Notes: a model not told the origin generated them from the letters alone. Shown: positions 36,644 to 49,745, counted from the stretch's first letter. The stretch: 64,000 nucleotides of DNA from Progne subis subis (GCA_022316685.1 JAKJHU010000037.1:855792-919791); one strand, 5' to 3'. Numbers and translations: made by a program.

Positions 36644-39432
36644 TACTCAAACTGGAGAAAACTGGGTTTTCAAAGTAATAAACCAGTAAAGCACAGCAGC
36701 ACTTTAAGATATTAAACCTCACACTTAAATATTGGGTTTGAACCTTTTAAAATCTTTGGATGGCACATAAATTTTGAAAGTATTTTTCTTTTTTTAATTC
36801 TCTCCTTGCAATTTTTAATTCTCTCCTATCTTTTGATAGTTTTGTCAGGCTGAATCAAACTTAAGCCTTTTTTTTTCCTTTTTACCCAAAAGGAGCTGGA
36901 ATCTGTTCTGGAGCCTCATTTGCTACATCTGGAGCTACTACCAGGCTTTTGATCAGACCAAGCCTTACAGATGGAAAAGTTCTACTTTAAAATTCCTCAC
37001 GTGTTTGGAGACGTCAGTAAAGTTCTTTTAAAGTGTCAGAAGTGATTACGCTGTTTGTAGTTTTGCTAATACCGATTACAGTGGTATTGTCTCCAGTCAG
37101 AAGAAGTTATAAAGAAACAACTAAATAAGCCCTTCTCATTCCTCTACCCACTCAGACAATAAACTGCACACAAACACCAAGGCACAGAAAGAGATGCACA
37201 CACGCACACACTTGCCACTCTTCTTCTTTGGAAGGAATATATTAAAGTACTGGCCCTGTGGAATAATGAAGGAAGTATGTAAATGCAGCACTCTATTCTT
37301 TCAAGAAAAGCTTTAAATATGCACGTACTCCACTCCCCCTAAATTATGGTAGAAGATGGGTCATAATAGCTAATGTAGTAGGCAAGAAGGGAGAATGGAG
37401 CACAATTCCCTAAACTCGATAAAATAAGCAATTACTCTTGTTATCTGAATGGCTCTGTCAGTGGAGAAGTTGTCTGTGTCATAACAGAATCTAACAAAGG
37501 CTGTTGCCTTTAAGCATCAAAGGCTTTGGCCTTATTATCTTTCTAAGATGTGCATGTATAATAAGTTTTCCCAACAAACGGAGAGGAAGCATCTCTGGCA
37601 AAATATAAAATGGTGATAAACTATGTCCAAATGATTAATTCACAGAAATTCTCCATCACACTGCAGCTACATGTGCCCGTCTCTTCTGTTATGCCCTTGG
37701 AGATTTTCATACTAAACGTATGTGCATATTTTTCATGGCCACTGATATTTGAATTGCAGCCGGCTCCCATGCAGAACATAAAACACTTCAAACTGCATAA
37801 TGCTGACTAAATTATAAGTTCTCCAGTGGCCTGAGGTAGCAAGGGCCATAATAATGAGTGTGCTTAAGTGGTTTGTGTAGATTTTCTTTTCCCCTTTTAA
37901 TTTTAATGCCCTGACTTGCTGCTGCCTTTTCTAAAGCTAGAGATTGTCTCATACAATCATAACAACAGGGAAACAGAAACTGTATTATGCTTTGAAAAAA
38001 TGTGGGATGCAAAGCAGAAGCTCCACTCATCAAGTGCAGTGATAGCTGATTCAGCCCTGTTGGTCACATGGAATAGAAAATGCTTTGGTGACTTTGTCCA
38101 TACTTGTAATTATAGTTGAGGTGTTCTATGTATAAAGTCACATTTACTGGATAGAAAGCTGCAACACTTCCAATCACATTCATATTGCACATGAAAAAAT
38201 AAAAAAGAAAAAACACATCTGAAACATCATTTGATTAAAAAGATAATGAAACTAGGTAAATGAAGCCCGCAAAAATACTGAGAATTTTACTTATGGCATT
38301 ACTATAAGTCAAAGTGGACATCTGTATGAGCTGCAACACTTAGTGATTTTGAAATGTTTTCAGTGTTCTGGTATTGGTTATTTTTCTTGGGTTTACTCAA
38401 AAGACAAATGGATGAAAATGCTTACACTGCAGCAATCCTCACTTCCATGGTAATTGGAAAAATATACACAAACTGTGCTAATATCCACGGATGTTTACAG
38501 TCAAGTAGATAAAAAGAGCTTGGGCACATGTTAACTGTTTCTATCAACTTCCCCCACCTCTAAACAGAAAACATTTTTGGCCAGCACATCGAGGAGCAAG
38601 GAGCTATTGACTTCACAAATCAATGCAAAGGAAGACAGGCTCCTTGGAAAATCTTTTTCATGTGCCTCTCTTTTGTTCCACAATGTTTTAGGAAGTTCAT
38701 TCCTACATTCCCTGCTCTACATGATTGAGGCAGATGTTTAAACTCATTTCTCACAGGATTCAGACTGATCCCCATCTGCACCTAACCACTTCACCTAGCC
38801 TAAGGTCTGAGGCCTTCTTTACAGATGACTGCAAACTTATGCAGCTCAGGTTCTCCTGTATCAATATGGTGACACAAATCTTCCACTGGCAACAGTCCCT
38901 GGACCTCTTCCTCATTGAAAACACAGAGTAAAATACTTTGGCAAGCCATATCTAGCAGTACCTTAATTGGAAGCAGTGAACATGATGGATTTCTGCCCTA
39001 CCTCCAGATTGTTCCAGAATCCTGGTGTGGAGCTCCTGGGTCAGTGAAGCAGTAAGGGTGGTTCTGATGGTGTAGCAGAAAAAGATCAGCAGTGGCTCTG
39101 CCAACTCTCTAGAACAGGTAAGAATTCCTGACGCAACACCAAGACCTCCCAGGAAGTATTGTCTTTTCTGTCTGGCCTCTCTTACACATTGTACATATTC
39201 TCCTTCCATAACAGAGAAATGAATGCATCTTTCATGTACCTGCTTAATTCACCATCATTTTAGATATTGTTCAGCCATTCTACTTACTCAAAGTGAATCC
39301 ACAGCAAGAAATGAAATTACTTGTTAGTTGTCAGAGAGTACAACCCTACTTGTTGCAGTGTCTTGACCTTCTGCAGCTCTTCCTCCCTTTCATTTATACT
39401 TTGTGATTCAGTCATTGGGTTGCAAATACAGA
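36644..39432. other. Non-coding sequence
   Basis: AT-rich, no gene recognised. Open frames of up to 85 codons lack support. Confidence 0.5.
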
Positions 39433-39461
39433 TTTTATTTATTTATTTATTTATTTATTTG
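39433..39461 (+). repeat. (TTTA)n microsatellite
   Basis: About seven perfect copies of TTTA lying just beyond the 3' end of a minus-strand CR1. This is a frequent neighbour position for a LINE-associated microsatellite. Confidence 0.9.
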
Positions 39462-39477
39462 ATCTGTCTTCATCCCC

Positions 39478-41130
39478 AGAATAAAAGCATGGCAAAGTCA
39501 CTGAGTCACATCTTGGCTGAGGTTGGAAGGAACCTCTGGATGTCATCTGGTCCAACCCACTACTCAAGGAGGGCCACCTAAAATGAGCTGCCCATTACCA
39601 TGTTACAATGACTGTTGAGTATCTTCAAGGATGAAGACTCCCCAGACACCTTTCTTTCAAATATTTTTATGTGGTGACAAAATTTCCTTCGTGGTCCTTT
39701 TCTGAACTCTCTCCTAGTTTTCATCCCAGCTCACTTTCTGTTCAGCCAACCTATACTTCATCACCTTCTGCATGACGATCTTGTGGGAGCCTGTGCCAGA
39801 AGCCTTACAGAAACTGAGGCAGACAATATCCACTACCTCATCTACCACAGCAGTCATTTCATTATAGAAGGATATCAAGTGGTCTAGCATGACTCCCTAG
39901 GGTGATGACTTGTCCTTTCCATGCCTGGAAATTGTTTCCAGGATTAGCTGCTCCATCACAGGCAAAGGAATTGAGGTGAGGCTGTAATTGATCAGAAGTT
40001 CCTGGGGTCCTCCTTCTTGCCCTTTCTGAAGACAAAATGACACTTGCTTTTCTCTAGCCCTCAGACACTTCTAGTGACTATGTCATTCAAAGATTATCAA
40101 GAGCGGCCTTCTCAATGATGCCAGTTCCCTCAGCTCTGATTGGTGCATCCCACCAGAGCCCATATGTCCAATTGGATTAATTATTTTCTAACATGAACCT
40201 CTTCCTTCAAGGGTAAGACTTCCTTTCTCCATCCTTTCCCCTTGGTCTCTCACCCCTCAGATTTGTAAAGGTAGGTCTTCCTGGAAAAGACAGGGATGAA
40301 GATGGCATTCAGTAGCTCAGCATCTCCCATGTCATGTGTCAGCAGGGCTCTTGCCCCATTCAGCAACAGGCATGCATTTTTCCTAGTCTTTTGCTAATTA
40401 TGTACCTATGTGACTATTCTTAGTTTGCTACTTCTACATATTCTTGCCACATTTAATATCCCCCACTAAATCCAATTTTAGTTGGATTTTGGATTTTGGC
40501 TTTCCTAACATCATTTTTGGCATGTTCAGACAGAGTCTCTCCTCTTTATGCTTGAATTTTACAGGAACCCCTGTTAACTCATGTAGTTGTCCTGATATTT
40601 TTGCCTAAATTCCTGCTTGTGGCAATGGACTGTTCTTGACCTTGGAGGAGGTAATCCTTGAATATCAAAGAGCTTTCTTGGGCAGCTTTTCCATTCAGGG
40701 CTTTATTCCATGGAAGTCTGCTTGAACAGTCTCCCTGCAAGGCCAAAGTCTGGTCTCCTGATGTTCAGGGTCATGATCTTGCTTTTTGTCCCACTTGGTC
40801 TTCTCAGGATTCTGAACTCCACTATGTCATGACCACTGCAGCCAAGACTGATTTCAACCTTCCTCATTTGTAATTATGAGGTCCAACAGAACACCTGTCC
40901 TCACTCAATCCTCTATCAATTTGTATCAGGAAATACTGTCCAGGAACCTCTAGGATTGCATATGTTGTTCCTTTGAAAGATATCAGGTGGGTGAACTTTC
41001 CCCAGGAGAACCACAGACTGCAACATAAGTTGTCTTCTTTCTACAGAAGATCTTTTCCATTTGTTCTTCCTGATTATGACACCTGTAGTTTACACCTACT
41101 ACAACATCACTCAGTACTCAGTAACTGATA
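39478..41130 (-). mobile_element. Long CR1 LINE remnant (endonuclease, RT start, 3' end), minus strand
   Basis: On the minus strand, high to low coordinate, it shows endonuclease-like pieces, including a D-V-V-V-G-V-N-Y motif near 41100 and H-P-P-D-I near 40990. The start of reverse transcriptase follows near 40020-39950 (region equivalent to the conserved F-K-K-G-K-K-E-D block). An S-G-T-G-S-H piece near 39790 corresponds to the D-T-V-S-H block of CR1 RT. A CR1 3' end with GGTTGGAAGGAACCTCTGG complement lies near 39520. Most of RT is deleted between these. There are many stops and frameshifts, so it is old and dead. Confidence 0.8.
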
Positions 41131-42173
41131 CCCAAAAGCACTCTGCTAGCTCACAGTCCATTCTCTAGGCAGAGCTCCATACACTCCAGGTATTCATATT
41201 AAACAAGGTCCTGAAAGCCCAGTAAACAGGAAGATGTTCAGTGTCTAAGCATATATTTTGACTATAAGCATACATTGCTTCCCATAAATAATAACATATT
41301 TAATTATTCATGATTTTTGTACAGGGTATACCACCAAAAATAGGCATGGTTTACTCTGCATACCTGGCTTTACTTCAAGGAGCACCAGGTAAATTTCATA
41401 TCTCCTGAAATATCTGTCTGCATATTTGGACATATGTTTGAACAACCAAATTTCCAATCATCCATTTTGTTTGGGTAAATTCTTCATTATATAATCTGAT
41501 CAATACATTGTTTTTACTGGCAAAATTAAGTCAGGCATGTATTTTAACCCATAGAAAGTGAACAGCTATGCTAATTCATCAACCTGAACTCTCATGACAA
41601 AGATTCTTAAAATGCAAAAGCCCTAATATGTATTCAGATACATGAAGACCCTTGCTTGCCAAAGAAATAAATGGGCAGTGATCTGGCTTCAATCTCTTTC
41701 TTTGTCTCTATCGTTAGCATAACTTGTCCAACATTTTAAAGTGGAAGCACTTGCAGCACCTTCGTCTTCCTCAAGTCAAAAGTGCTTCACTGAGTCCAAG
41801 TAGACAGCTAACCTTTAAAGAGGCTTTTTAAGGAAAGTTTCAATTGAGATTTGCATCCTTAGTCGGAGAGCAGTGTGCTGAGAACTCATCTGCGGCTTCA
41901 GGCAGATTTTAATTTAAAACTAAAAATACTACTACAAGAATAGCCAACTCTACTGATAGTGAGATGTATAGGCATCCTATGTAACATTACTCTCCTGAGA
42001 CAGACATTCCAGCTCCTAAAGCTGAATAAAATGTTTTCTTTGTCATGCCAAACCTTGCTCATCCCCAAAGGTTTTCAGAGAAGGTTTGAAAATAAAGGTG
42101 TGTTTCCAGAACTCTCATTTACAGTACGTAAAATAGTCAGGTTCCAGTACCTTTTAATGAGCAGGTGTGTTGT
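41131..42173. other. Non-coding sequence
   Basis: No gene or clear repeat recognised between the CR1 remnant and the LTR. Confidence 0.45.
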
Positions 42174-42495
42174 TGTAGGACACAAAAGAAAGACGAGAGA
42201 CTCCAAATATTTCAGAAAGCAAAGAGTACAGAAAAGCTTTATTATCTAATTCTTACTACCTTGTATAAGGTGTTCCGATACAGACTTATCATGATGGGTG
42301 ATTAGGAACAACACCTCTCTAATCCCATTGGTGAAACTAGAGAAACAGCAAAACACCACCTGAAGAAAGATTGTTTTGGGAAAGGATAGTTGTTTGCCAA
42401 GACTGTTTTGAGAAGAAGCACTCTTGAGAAATTTTCCATTGAGAAATTTTCCCTTGGGAAAAAGTTAGCAGCTGCTGGCAGGCTAAAATCTCTCA
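42174..42495 (-). repeat. Solo LTR, family A, minus orientation
   Basis: 322 bp, the inverted relative of the element at 19741-20044. On the minus strand it starts TGAGAGATTTTAGCC and ends TCCTACA, with shared TATCGGAACACCTTAT and AATAAAG motifs. No target duplication is visible. Confidence 0.65.
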
Positions 42496-44990
42496 GACCC
42501 AGAAAATCAGGCCCACATAGGTGAGCTATGTTTAGCCCTGCCCTCAAAAGTGGAATATGTATTCCACCTTCCTCAGTAAAACAATACACCACTTATCTCT
42601 TGGGCATTCACGTGTGAATCTTGCCAAAACCTACTGCCGAGTTTTTAAGTATCAGTTTTAGGATGAAAGATTCTTAGAGAAGTAACAAAGACAAACTTTC
42701 AAGAGCCAATTGATGTTTGAGACACCTTGCTCTAAGACACTGTAGTTTTTTTTCAAATTAGTTTACAAGATTTCTCATTTCAGCTCATTAAAACCACAAA
42801 TTCTGGATGCTAATAACTTATGGAAGGTGTTTTTTATGCCATTTGGAACACACGCTAGCACTCTTAACGTTTAATATGTGATAAAGTTTGAATTTAGAAA
42901 AGAGAAGGCATCCACACAGCACTTTAAGAGAGTATTTAAATTATGTTTTTAACATTCTACCTGAACTTTTTTTAAAAACATGCACATTTTCAATCACACA
43001 GAACTACTTATGTTTTGAGCACCTATTTCCTCCAGGTAAGCTAGATATATCCTTTACTAAATCCAAACCTAATGACTGTAATTATTCTTCAGATAAAAGC
43101 TCATAAAAGAACAGAAACATATTTTTCAAGCAAAATGCTACACAAAATGGTAGAACTGAAAGGCTTATTTAACAAGGCCCCATTTGTGGGGCTCAGCCTC
43201 CATGTTAAAGGACTTCCTTAGAAACAAATTCATCTTTCCTCCCAAAACCATCCCTAATGAAACACTTACCAAGAGCAGGAAACAAGCTGATAACTTGGTA
43301 ATGTGGCCACCCGTCAGCTGGACACTGATCCAATGTTACTGATTTCACAGAGGCTGCAGAAAAAAGCTGTAGTAGAAGCTGTAGGCCACAGAAGTCAGCT
43401 TGTAGTAACTTTCAGGTGTAACTGGCACAGGATTAATAAATCAAATTTCCCAGACTGAGTAGTTTGCTTATGGTGCAAAAATTTAAGTCTCCCCCATCTC
43501 AGAACATCATCTCTTTACTAGCTGAAACAAACTGTAGACGCATGTTCCCCTTTCCTAAATTACCCTTGCCTTGATGTCATTCATGGCAGGATTTTAAGAC
43601 AGCATAAATAAAATACATGCCTGAATGTTAACCAAGTACTGAGCAGAAATAAGAGTATGGTTCCACTCATGACTCTAAGTAAATGTAAGCATTGTAAGAC
43701 TTAGTTTCTAGCTTCTGTGTAACACCCAGTAAAACCCTTGGCCTGGGTCTGTGAAGAATTACCTAGAGCCAAATGGAAGACACAAAAGATGGGTTCTTAA
43801 ATTAACTCCTTGCACATGCCCAAGTAGTTAGGCACCTCATTCTGCTTGGATTTACAGTAATGCCTCCCACATGTCCGAATTACCTAACAGCTCTCCAATT
43901 TTTATCTTAAAGCCAGTCAGACCACTTTTCTATCCCACATCTTGCCACCAAATGAACAAGTGTATTAGCTACGGCTCCTATGGTTCAAGACATGCCATTG
44001 TCACTGTAAAATTTTCATATTAGCATAATCAAGCACTTTCCAGAGTAGTTTGGCCCACCTTAAGGAGCCATTTCTGAAAGACAGGAAAAGGAATAACCAC
44101 TGATTACACAAATATTCTATTGTCAGAATTATATAGAGTGCTTGCTCTTTACATTGTTTAATTCAGTTTGGAGACTGCACCCTTCTGATGATGAAGACAG
44201 GTCACAGAGCTTTAGAGATGAAAACGAGCACCTTCAATCCCCTGAATTTATAAAGTATTTAAATCTTTGTACTTCTGCAAGAGCTGTCACTTGCATTATT
44301 TGTCCTTCTCTCTTTAATGGATAGTTGTAGTTCCCCTGCGTTAATCTGAAATCTGACACATTCTTTTCTAATTAAGGACATCTAATGGGAAAGTTACACT
44401 TTCCCATGATGCCTACCACAATAAATCCTTCTAATTATTAATGTATCTAGGCAAGTGACATCTCATTATTTTGGCTGACTTCACAAAACCACTTGACAGG
44501 GAATAATGATGACTCAACGCCAAACCTAAATTTGGAAGAATTTAAGCAGATCAGAGATTTTTTCACTACCATAAATATTTTTGATTCAGATGGTTTAAAC
44601 TAACAGGTACTCAAACTGGAGGGTTTGGAAGAGTTAGACTTCTTCCCACTGCAGTGGGAATGCCAACTGCAATGGGAATGCCGACTGCAATGGAGAGCAA
44701 CGCTGGTGTGTTTTGAAGAATACCAGAGAATATGCTGTTCCTGTCACAGTTCCCTTTCTTGATCTTTCTATACCTTATTTCCACAGAAAATGCACAATAT
44801 AATGACTGGAACAGAGAATGCACTAGGGGAATTTTAGGTAATAGTTAAAACCTGATTTGGCATTTACTCACTGGTACTTTTGTGGGTTCTCCTTTCCTGT
44901 ACATAAACAGGAGAGGGCTTGGATCCCTGCGTCTGTTCGGAGAGTTCCCCCACTGTCCCGTGGAGCTGTCAGAGCTCAGCCTACACTGAG
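42496..44990. other. Non-coding AT-rich sequence
   Basis: No gene recognised. A short direct repeat of a GCAATGGGAATGCC-like unit lies at about 44650-44692 (three copies). Confidence 0.5.
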
Positions 44991-45700
44991 CAATTGTGTT
45001 ACGTGGGGGAGAGGCTGCCAGAAAGCGCTCCGAGGGCGGCTTCAGCTGTGCCAGCGCAGATGGGCTCCTCAGCCGCCCTCTCCCAGTAAACTCGGGGGCT
45101 CAGCAAAACCAAGGCCTTGCAGTCGCACCAGGAGCATTTCTCACCACCCAAGCCACACCGTCGCTGCCGGGCAGCCACAGTGACGTGTTCCCGGCCCCCT
45201 TCCCGATCTCTGGGGGCACAGCTCGGGGCCGGAGGTCGCCCCATTCCCCTATTTCGGAGACCCCGAGCGCTCAAACCGTGGCGCGGGGGACGAGGCCTTG
45301 GCCCCTACTGGGAAACGCGGGGACGGGGCAAGGCAAAAGCGGGGGAGAGAGGCCATTAGCTCCAGAGCAGGTCGCTGAGGAAAGGGTCACGCCGACGGCC
45401 AGCCAGCCTCCAGCCACGCCGGGACAGCTCCCGCCCTGCCCGAGGCTGCTCTCCGTCCCTCATTCCCTGCCTCACTCCCGAGGTTCTACCGGCGGCGGCC
45501 AACGCCGAGCCGGCAGCGCCCCCTGGCGGGCGGCCGCCGCCATGGCGCCTCTGAGTGCGCGGCCGGGCCGGGCCCTGGCGCTGAGGGGCGGCCCCGGCGA
45601 TCCCACCTCTCCTCCTCTGTGATCGTTATTATCCCGCTGCTGCAGCGCGCCTCGGCTCAGGGAACCGTAATTTCTGGGACTGTCGATAGCAATGAATAAT
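44990..45700. promoter_or_regulatory. CpG island, candidate promoter or insulator
   Basis: The only strongly GC- and CpG-rich stretch in the window, densest at about 45180-45660. Such islands in bird genomes usually mark promoters. Both strands carry a Kozak-like GCCATGGCG around the palindromic ATG at 45541-45544: a 26-codon plus-strand frame and a 23-codon minus-strand frame. The 208-codon plus-strand frame (44996-45622) is proline-, glycine- and serine-rich with no domain and is probably kept open only by base composition. In human, GABBR2 lies downstream of ANKS6 on the same strand, so its promoter could be near here. However, I see no sequence resembling GABBR2 exon 1. Confidence 0.6.
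45514..45529 (-). promoter_or_regulatory. CTCF-like binding site
   Basis: Minus-strand CCGCCAGGGGGCGCTG is very close to the vertebrate CTCF core consensus (CCACCAGGGGGCGC), with one substitution. It sits in the CpG island directly beside the overlapping start codons. Occupancy is an inference. Confidence 0.65.
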
Positions 45701-46154
45701 TCAAGGTGCTGCCGCGGAAGCTGAGGACCCCGAGATAAGGTATCGAGAGATCAGCGGAGGCTCCAGCTTTTTGAAAGTGAAGGGGAGAGTGTTAAACTCG
45801 ATCCCTGGCTCCCGCTCCGCCTGTATCAGCCGGTCCTCACGTAGCAGTTTGTATCCTGGAATGCTCTGTGCGCCCCTCCCGTCCCGGTGGGATGCTGGAG
45901 GATGCAGGGTCCGGCAGCTGACCTCAGTGCTCTGGTCCGGCTCCCTGCTCAAGGCAGGGTCAGCTAGGAGGTTCGAGCTGCCTGTGGAGGGCTTCATCCC
46001 CTCAGGTCTCCAAATCCTGCCAGACTGGGAGATGCACAGCCCTATGGACAACCTGCTGCACGGCCTGGCTCTCTTTGGAGGAAAAAGCATCTCTGATAGG
46101 CAGTCTTCTTTCAAGACGGTGAAAATTGACTCCCGTTCTCCCACCCTGCAGTAC
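45701..46154. other. Region open on both strands, origin unknown
   Basis: A plus-strand frame runs from about 45696 to 46157 and a minus-strand frame from 46174 to 45701 (157 codons). Base composition is moderate, so two long overlapping frames are slightly unexpected. Neither shows a domain I recognise. It lies between the CpG island and a minus-strand CR1, so it could be a transcript exon or a remnant of another repeat. Confidence 0.35.
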
Positions 46155-46915
46155 TGAGAAGAGCCTGACTCCACCTTCTTGACAACCTCCTTACAGGAAC
46201 CAGAAGGCTGCTGTCTTCACTAGCTGCATAGCTACCAGAGGGTCCCATGTAGCCCTCTTTCCCCCATGCTGCATAAACCCAATTCCCTCAGCCTCTCCTA
46301 ACTGGGCAAGAGCTCCAGTGTTCAAGTATTTTAATGCCCTTGCTGGATTCATTCTAGTTTATCCATGGGTTTCTTGCTCTGTGGATCCCCAGACTGGATG
46401 GAGCTGGGCCTAACAAACAGTGATCAAAGAGTGATTGTCTCCTCTCAGCCTGTGGCTGCTACAACAGAAGGATGCCTGTTGGCCTTCTTTGCACACAGTC
46501 TGTGCTCCTGCCTTATGTCCACCAAGGCCCCCAAGCCCTTTTTCACAGAGCTGCTTCCCACCACTCTGCCTGTACTGTTGTTCAGGGTTCTTCCTTCCCA
46601 GGTGAGGGACTTGACATTTGTTCCTGTGAATTTTGTGAAGTCTCTGCCGGATAAACCACTGAGGTACTATTACTACTATTAACTAAGTTTGACCATCCAA
46701 CCAATTTTTTTATCTGAATGATAAACTCATCCAAACCAGTAGTCACCTTGGATATGAGAATACTGTGAGACAGGGTGTTAAAAGCTTTGCAAAAGTCAAG
46801 GTGCTGCCCTTGCATCCACAAATTCATTTTGCCATAGGCAATTAGATTGGTCAAGCAGCTGGAAACCTCTTGCTGACTTTTGCAGCTTTCACCGTGAACC
46901 TTGGGAAGGAGCATG
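46155..46915 (-). mobile_element. CR1 LINE ORF2 fragment, minus strand
   Basis: On the minus strand it encodes a CR1-like RT piece, L-D-F-C-K-A-F-N-T-L-S-H (about 46780-46800), preceded by a C-L-T-N-L-I-A block. A degraded later ORF2 segment (about 46640-46370) follows, then a C-terminal region ending near 46160. The block order is that of CR1 RT, with frameshifts. Confidence 0.8.
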
Positions 46916-49745
46916 ATCCATAGCCTGGGGTAGTGGTGTTCCTATCTGGGCACCAACACAATTGTGAATGTTTCTGTAGTGTTTTTACTCTCTCATTTCA
47001 ACACCTAGAAAATACCAAGAATGTCAAAGAGCAGTTTGCTACTGATGCCAATGTTAATTCTTCTTGGAGCTTTCTGTTGACAGTGTTGTTGGCTGCTTAA
47101 CCAGCTAAGGATGGAACATTACCAGCTGCTGTTGGTGACGGGAAACTGGCAGAAAAGTGATTTACTCATCACACAACGTGTGTCTGTTGTCAAGCAGGAG
47201 CAGAACTCAGGATGTACTCCCTTCTGGTCACATACTCATCCCCAAACACATCACATGATAACTAATGCAAACATAGTCTTCCATTCAAACTTTGGAGACC
47301 AATAAATACTTTTCCACCCAGTGACCTCAGCTTGAGGTTTCATTGCATTATAATTGTACATGTCTAACGTATAACAAAAAAGCAACACAATGGTGAAGTG
47401 AATTATCTGGATTGCAACATGCACTTGGCTATGATAATAAGCACTTACAGGGAACATAAGCTCATTGGGGAATGTTAAAAAACTAGGATGACAGACTGAA
47501 AAAAGCAGGTACATGAACAGATGTTGCTGCAAATGGAAAATAAACATTTATTTTGTTTTTATGGGAAATTTCTAGATGGTTTTGGTTTGATTTTAAAAAA
47601 TACTATATTTTAACATAATTATAGCTATACAGCTCTCTTTCATGTTTAAAACTTTCTGTGCAATTTTTAATTTTAAAATGCAAAAAGCACAGGACAGTGT
47701 CTTTCTCTTCTTCTTCCCTTCCTGAATCATCCTTGTTTCACCTAGAAAATCACTGGTCTTTGCCAGACATCTTAAAGGTACAAAACAAAGAATCTAGATT
47801 TTCTGGATGTGTGTTAAGTAAATTAAAAGGAATCCAGTGTAACATGGGGAGCCAGACATAGAAGGTGAAAATGGCATAGTATGGATTTCCATCCTATCAT
47901 CAGCTCTGCCTCCTGCATTTGCTAGTTGTTTGGCATGCTCTGCTTGTGAAATGGCTGTGCAACACTCCTAATGTTGCAGGTTGTCTCCAGGAGAGAAATG
48001 AGGAGTTTCTCATGCTGTGCATATGCACAGTTCTCCCAAATTAAATTTAGAATATTCACATGTATATAATAGCTACCATATGACAAGGCTATTGCTAATT
48101 TCCACATAATAAACAGGCTAAATCATTTGCTTAGTTTTGTTGATATATCCAACCAAGTCAGGGTTTTCTAGTGTTTGTTTGTTTGTTTGTGGGTTTTTTG
48201 TAACTTTCTTTTGTCCTCTTTGTCCCCTTATCTCTATAAATGCTCTTTGTGTTGCTTTGATCCAGCAGAAAATAAAGTCATTGTAAAACAAGTCCATTAA
48301 TAACATTTGTAATATTTATCAAAAAACTACTCATCAGATAAGAGAGTGGCAAGGCCTTCCAAGGTGTTAAACAATGGCACGAAGAATGCCAACAGGGAGG
48401 TGGGCCACCAACAAAATTAAAAAATAACTAAAGCAACACAACAAACACATTCTGCAGCTCCTTGTCCAAGAACATACCTACGGTTTCCTTGCACGCACAC
48501 TGTGTTTGTACAGAAATTATGCAACCAGACAGGGTGGGTGGGTGTGCCACTACAGTGGGATACTCCATTTCTGGATTAGTTTAGCCCAGATTCTTCTGCA
48601 GTCCCCTGCACTTCAATCCACTGTGCCTTGGATGTTGTAGAGTTATACAGGTACAAATTAGGCTCTTTAGTGCAGTACTTATTTACTGAAAAGTAAAAAG
48701 GGACATTTCTTCTTTTTATTACAACTTCTCAGCAAGCATCTTGCCACAAGTAGAAAACCATGTTTAAGCAGTGGTATCACAAAACCCAGCACATTTAGGA
48801 GCTGTCATGGCGCACTGCCTAATCTGAGAACACCACAGTCCTCTAAATTGAGCTAAGAATTGACACTATTAATGTCAGAAGTCACTATCTTTGTCTGATC
48901 ATCAAAGTTTACACTGCAGGGTACTTGAGGATGTACATTTCTCCTCACACAGAAGAAATAAGGAGGGGCTTGGTTTTAAGTAATTATTGCTGTGCAGAAA
49001 ATGGCACTTGGAGCAATTGCTTTCCCTGGGAGTTGGAGTCATGTCTGCTGGCTGGCTGAATCATAGGACTAGTCAGCATGACTTCACAGTCTGTAATCTG
49101 GATAAAACACAGGAAACCACCTGTGGCTACACTAAAGAGAGGCACTTCTATTATTGCAGGATTTGCTATCTGTTTCTGAATCTAATAGCCTGTTTCCTAA
49201 CTGTGCACTGATTTGAATTAATTTTATTGTACTTGTCAGTGTGATGAGTGGCTAGAATTAAGTTATGTCAGGCTAGGAAATACATAATATAGTGCACTCT
49301 TCAGTATGTACTAGGTCCTTTTCCTCAGAATATTCAGAATCTAACAAAGTATCAGCATTTTAAAAGACCATTGCCCACTTCATCATGATGCTGGATTTGC
49401 TTGAATGCTGGTAACACAAAAAAGTGTTGGCAAATTTTAGCTGCAAACTGTTCACTCTCTTTGTCCAAGGAATTGGAAGGAAAACCCCTAAGTTTATGTA
49501 TCCCCGTGTAAACTGAGAAGCAACACAGAATGCCCAGAGAATGGTAACCATGAATGCTGTTGCTGTGCAATGAAAATGATGAGATGCTCAGAAAAGAGCT
49601 GTCAAACCACTATGAAATTCACTCTAAGAGGATGTCTATAAACCATCAAAGAACTAGCAGACATGTAGTATGCATAACACCCATTGTCTGAGGGGCACAT
49701 GTAGATGACAAAATATCCTTCTGTGGCATTCCAAGAGATGTTGTA
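46916..49745. other. Non-coding AT-rich sequence
   Basis: No gene recognised. A (GTTT)n-like run lies near 48175-48190. Confidence 0.5.

Noticed and set aside
44996..45622. 208-codon plus-strand frame across the CpG island
   Set aside because: GC-rich sequence lacks stops by composition. The product is low-complexity with no domain, and no initiation or splice evidence supports the long form.
45771..46157. GABBR2 or another known gene's first exon at the CpG island
   Set aside because: I compared the frames with the expected N-terminal region of GABBR2 and saw no resemblance. It is kept only as an unexplained open region.
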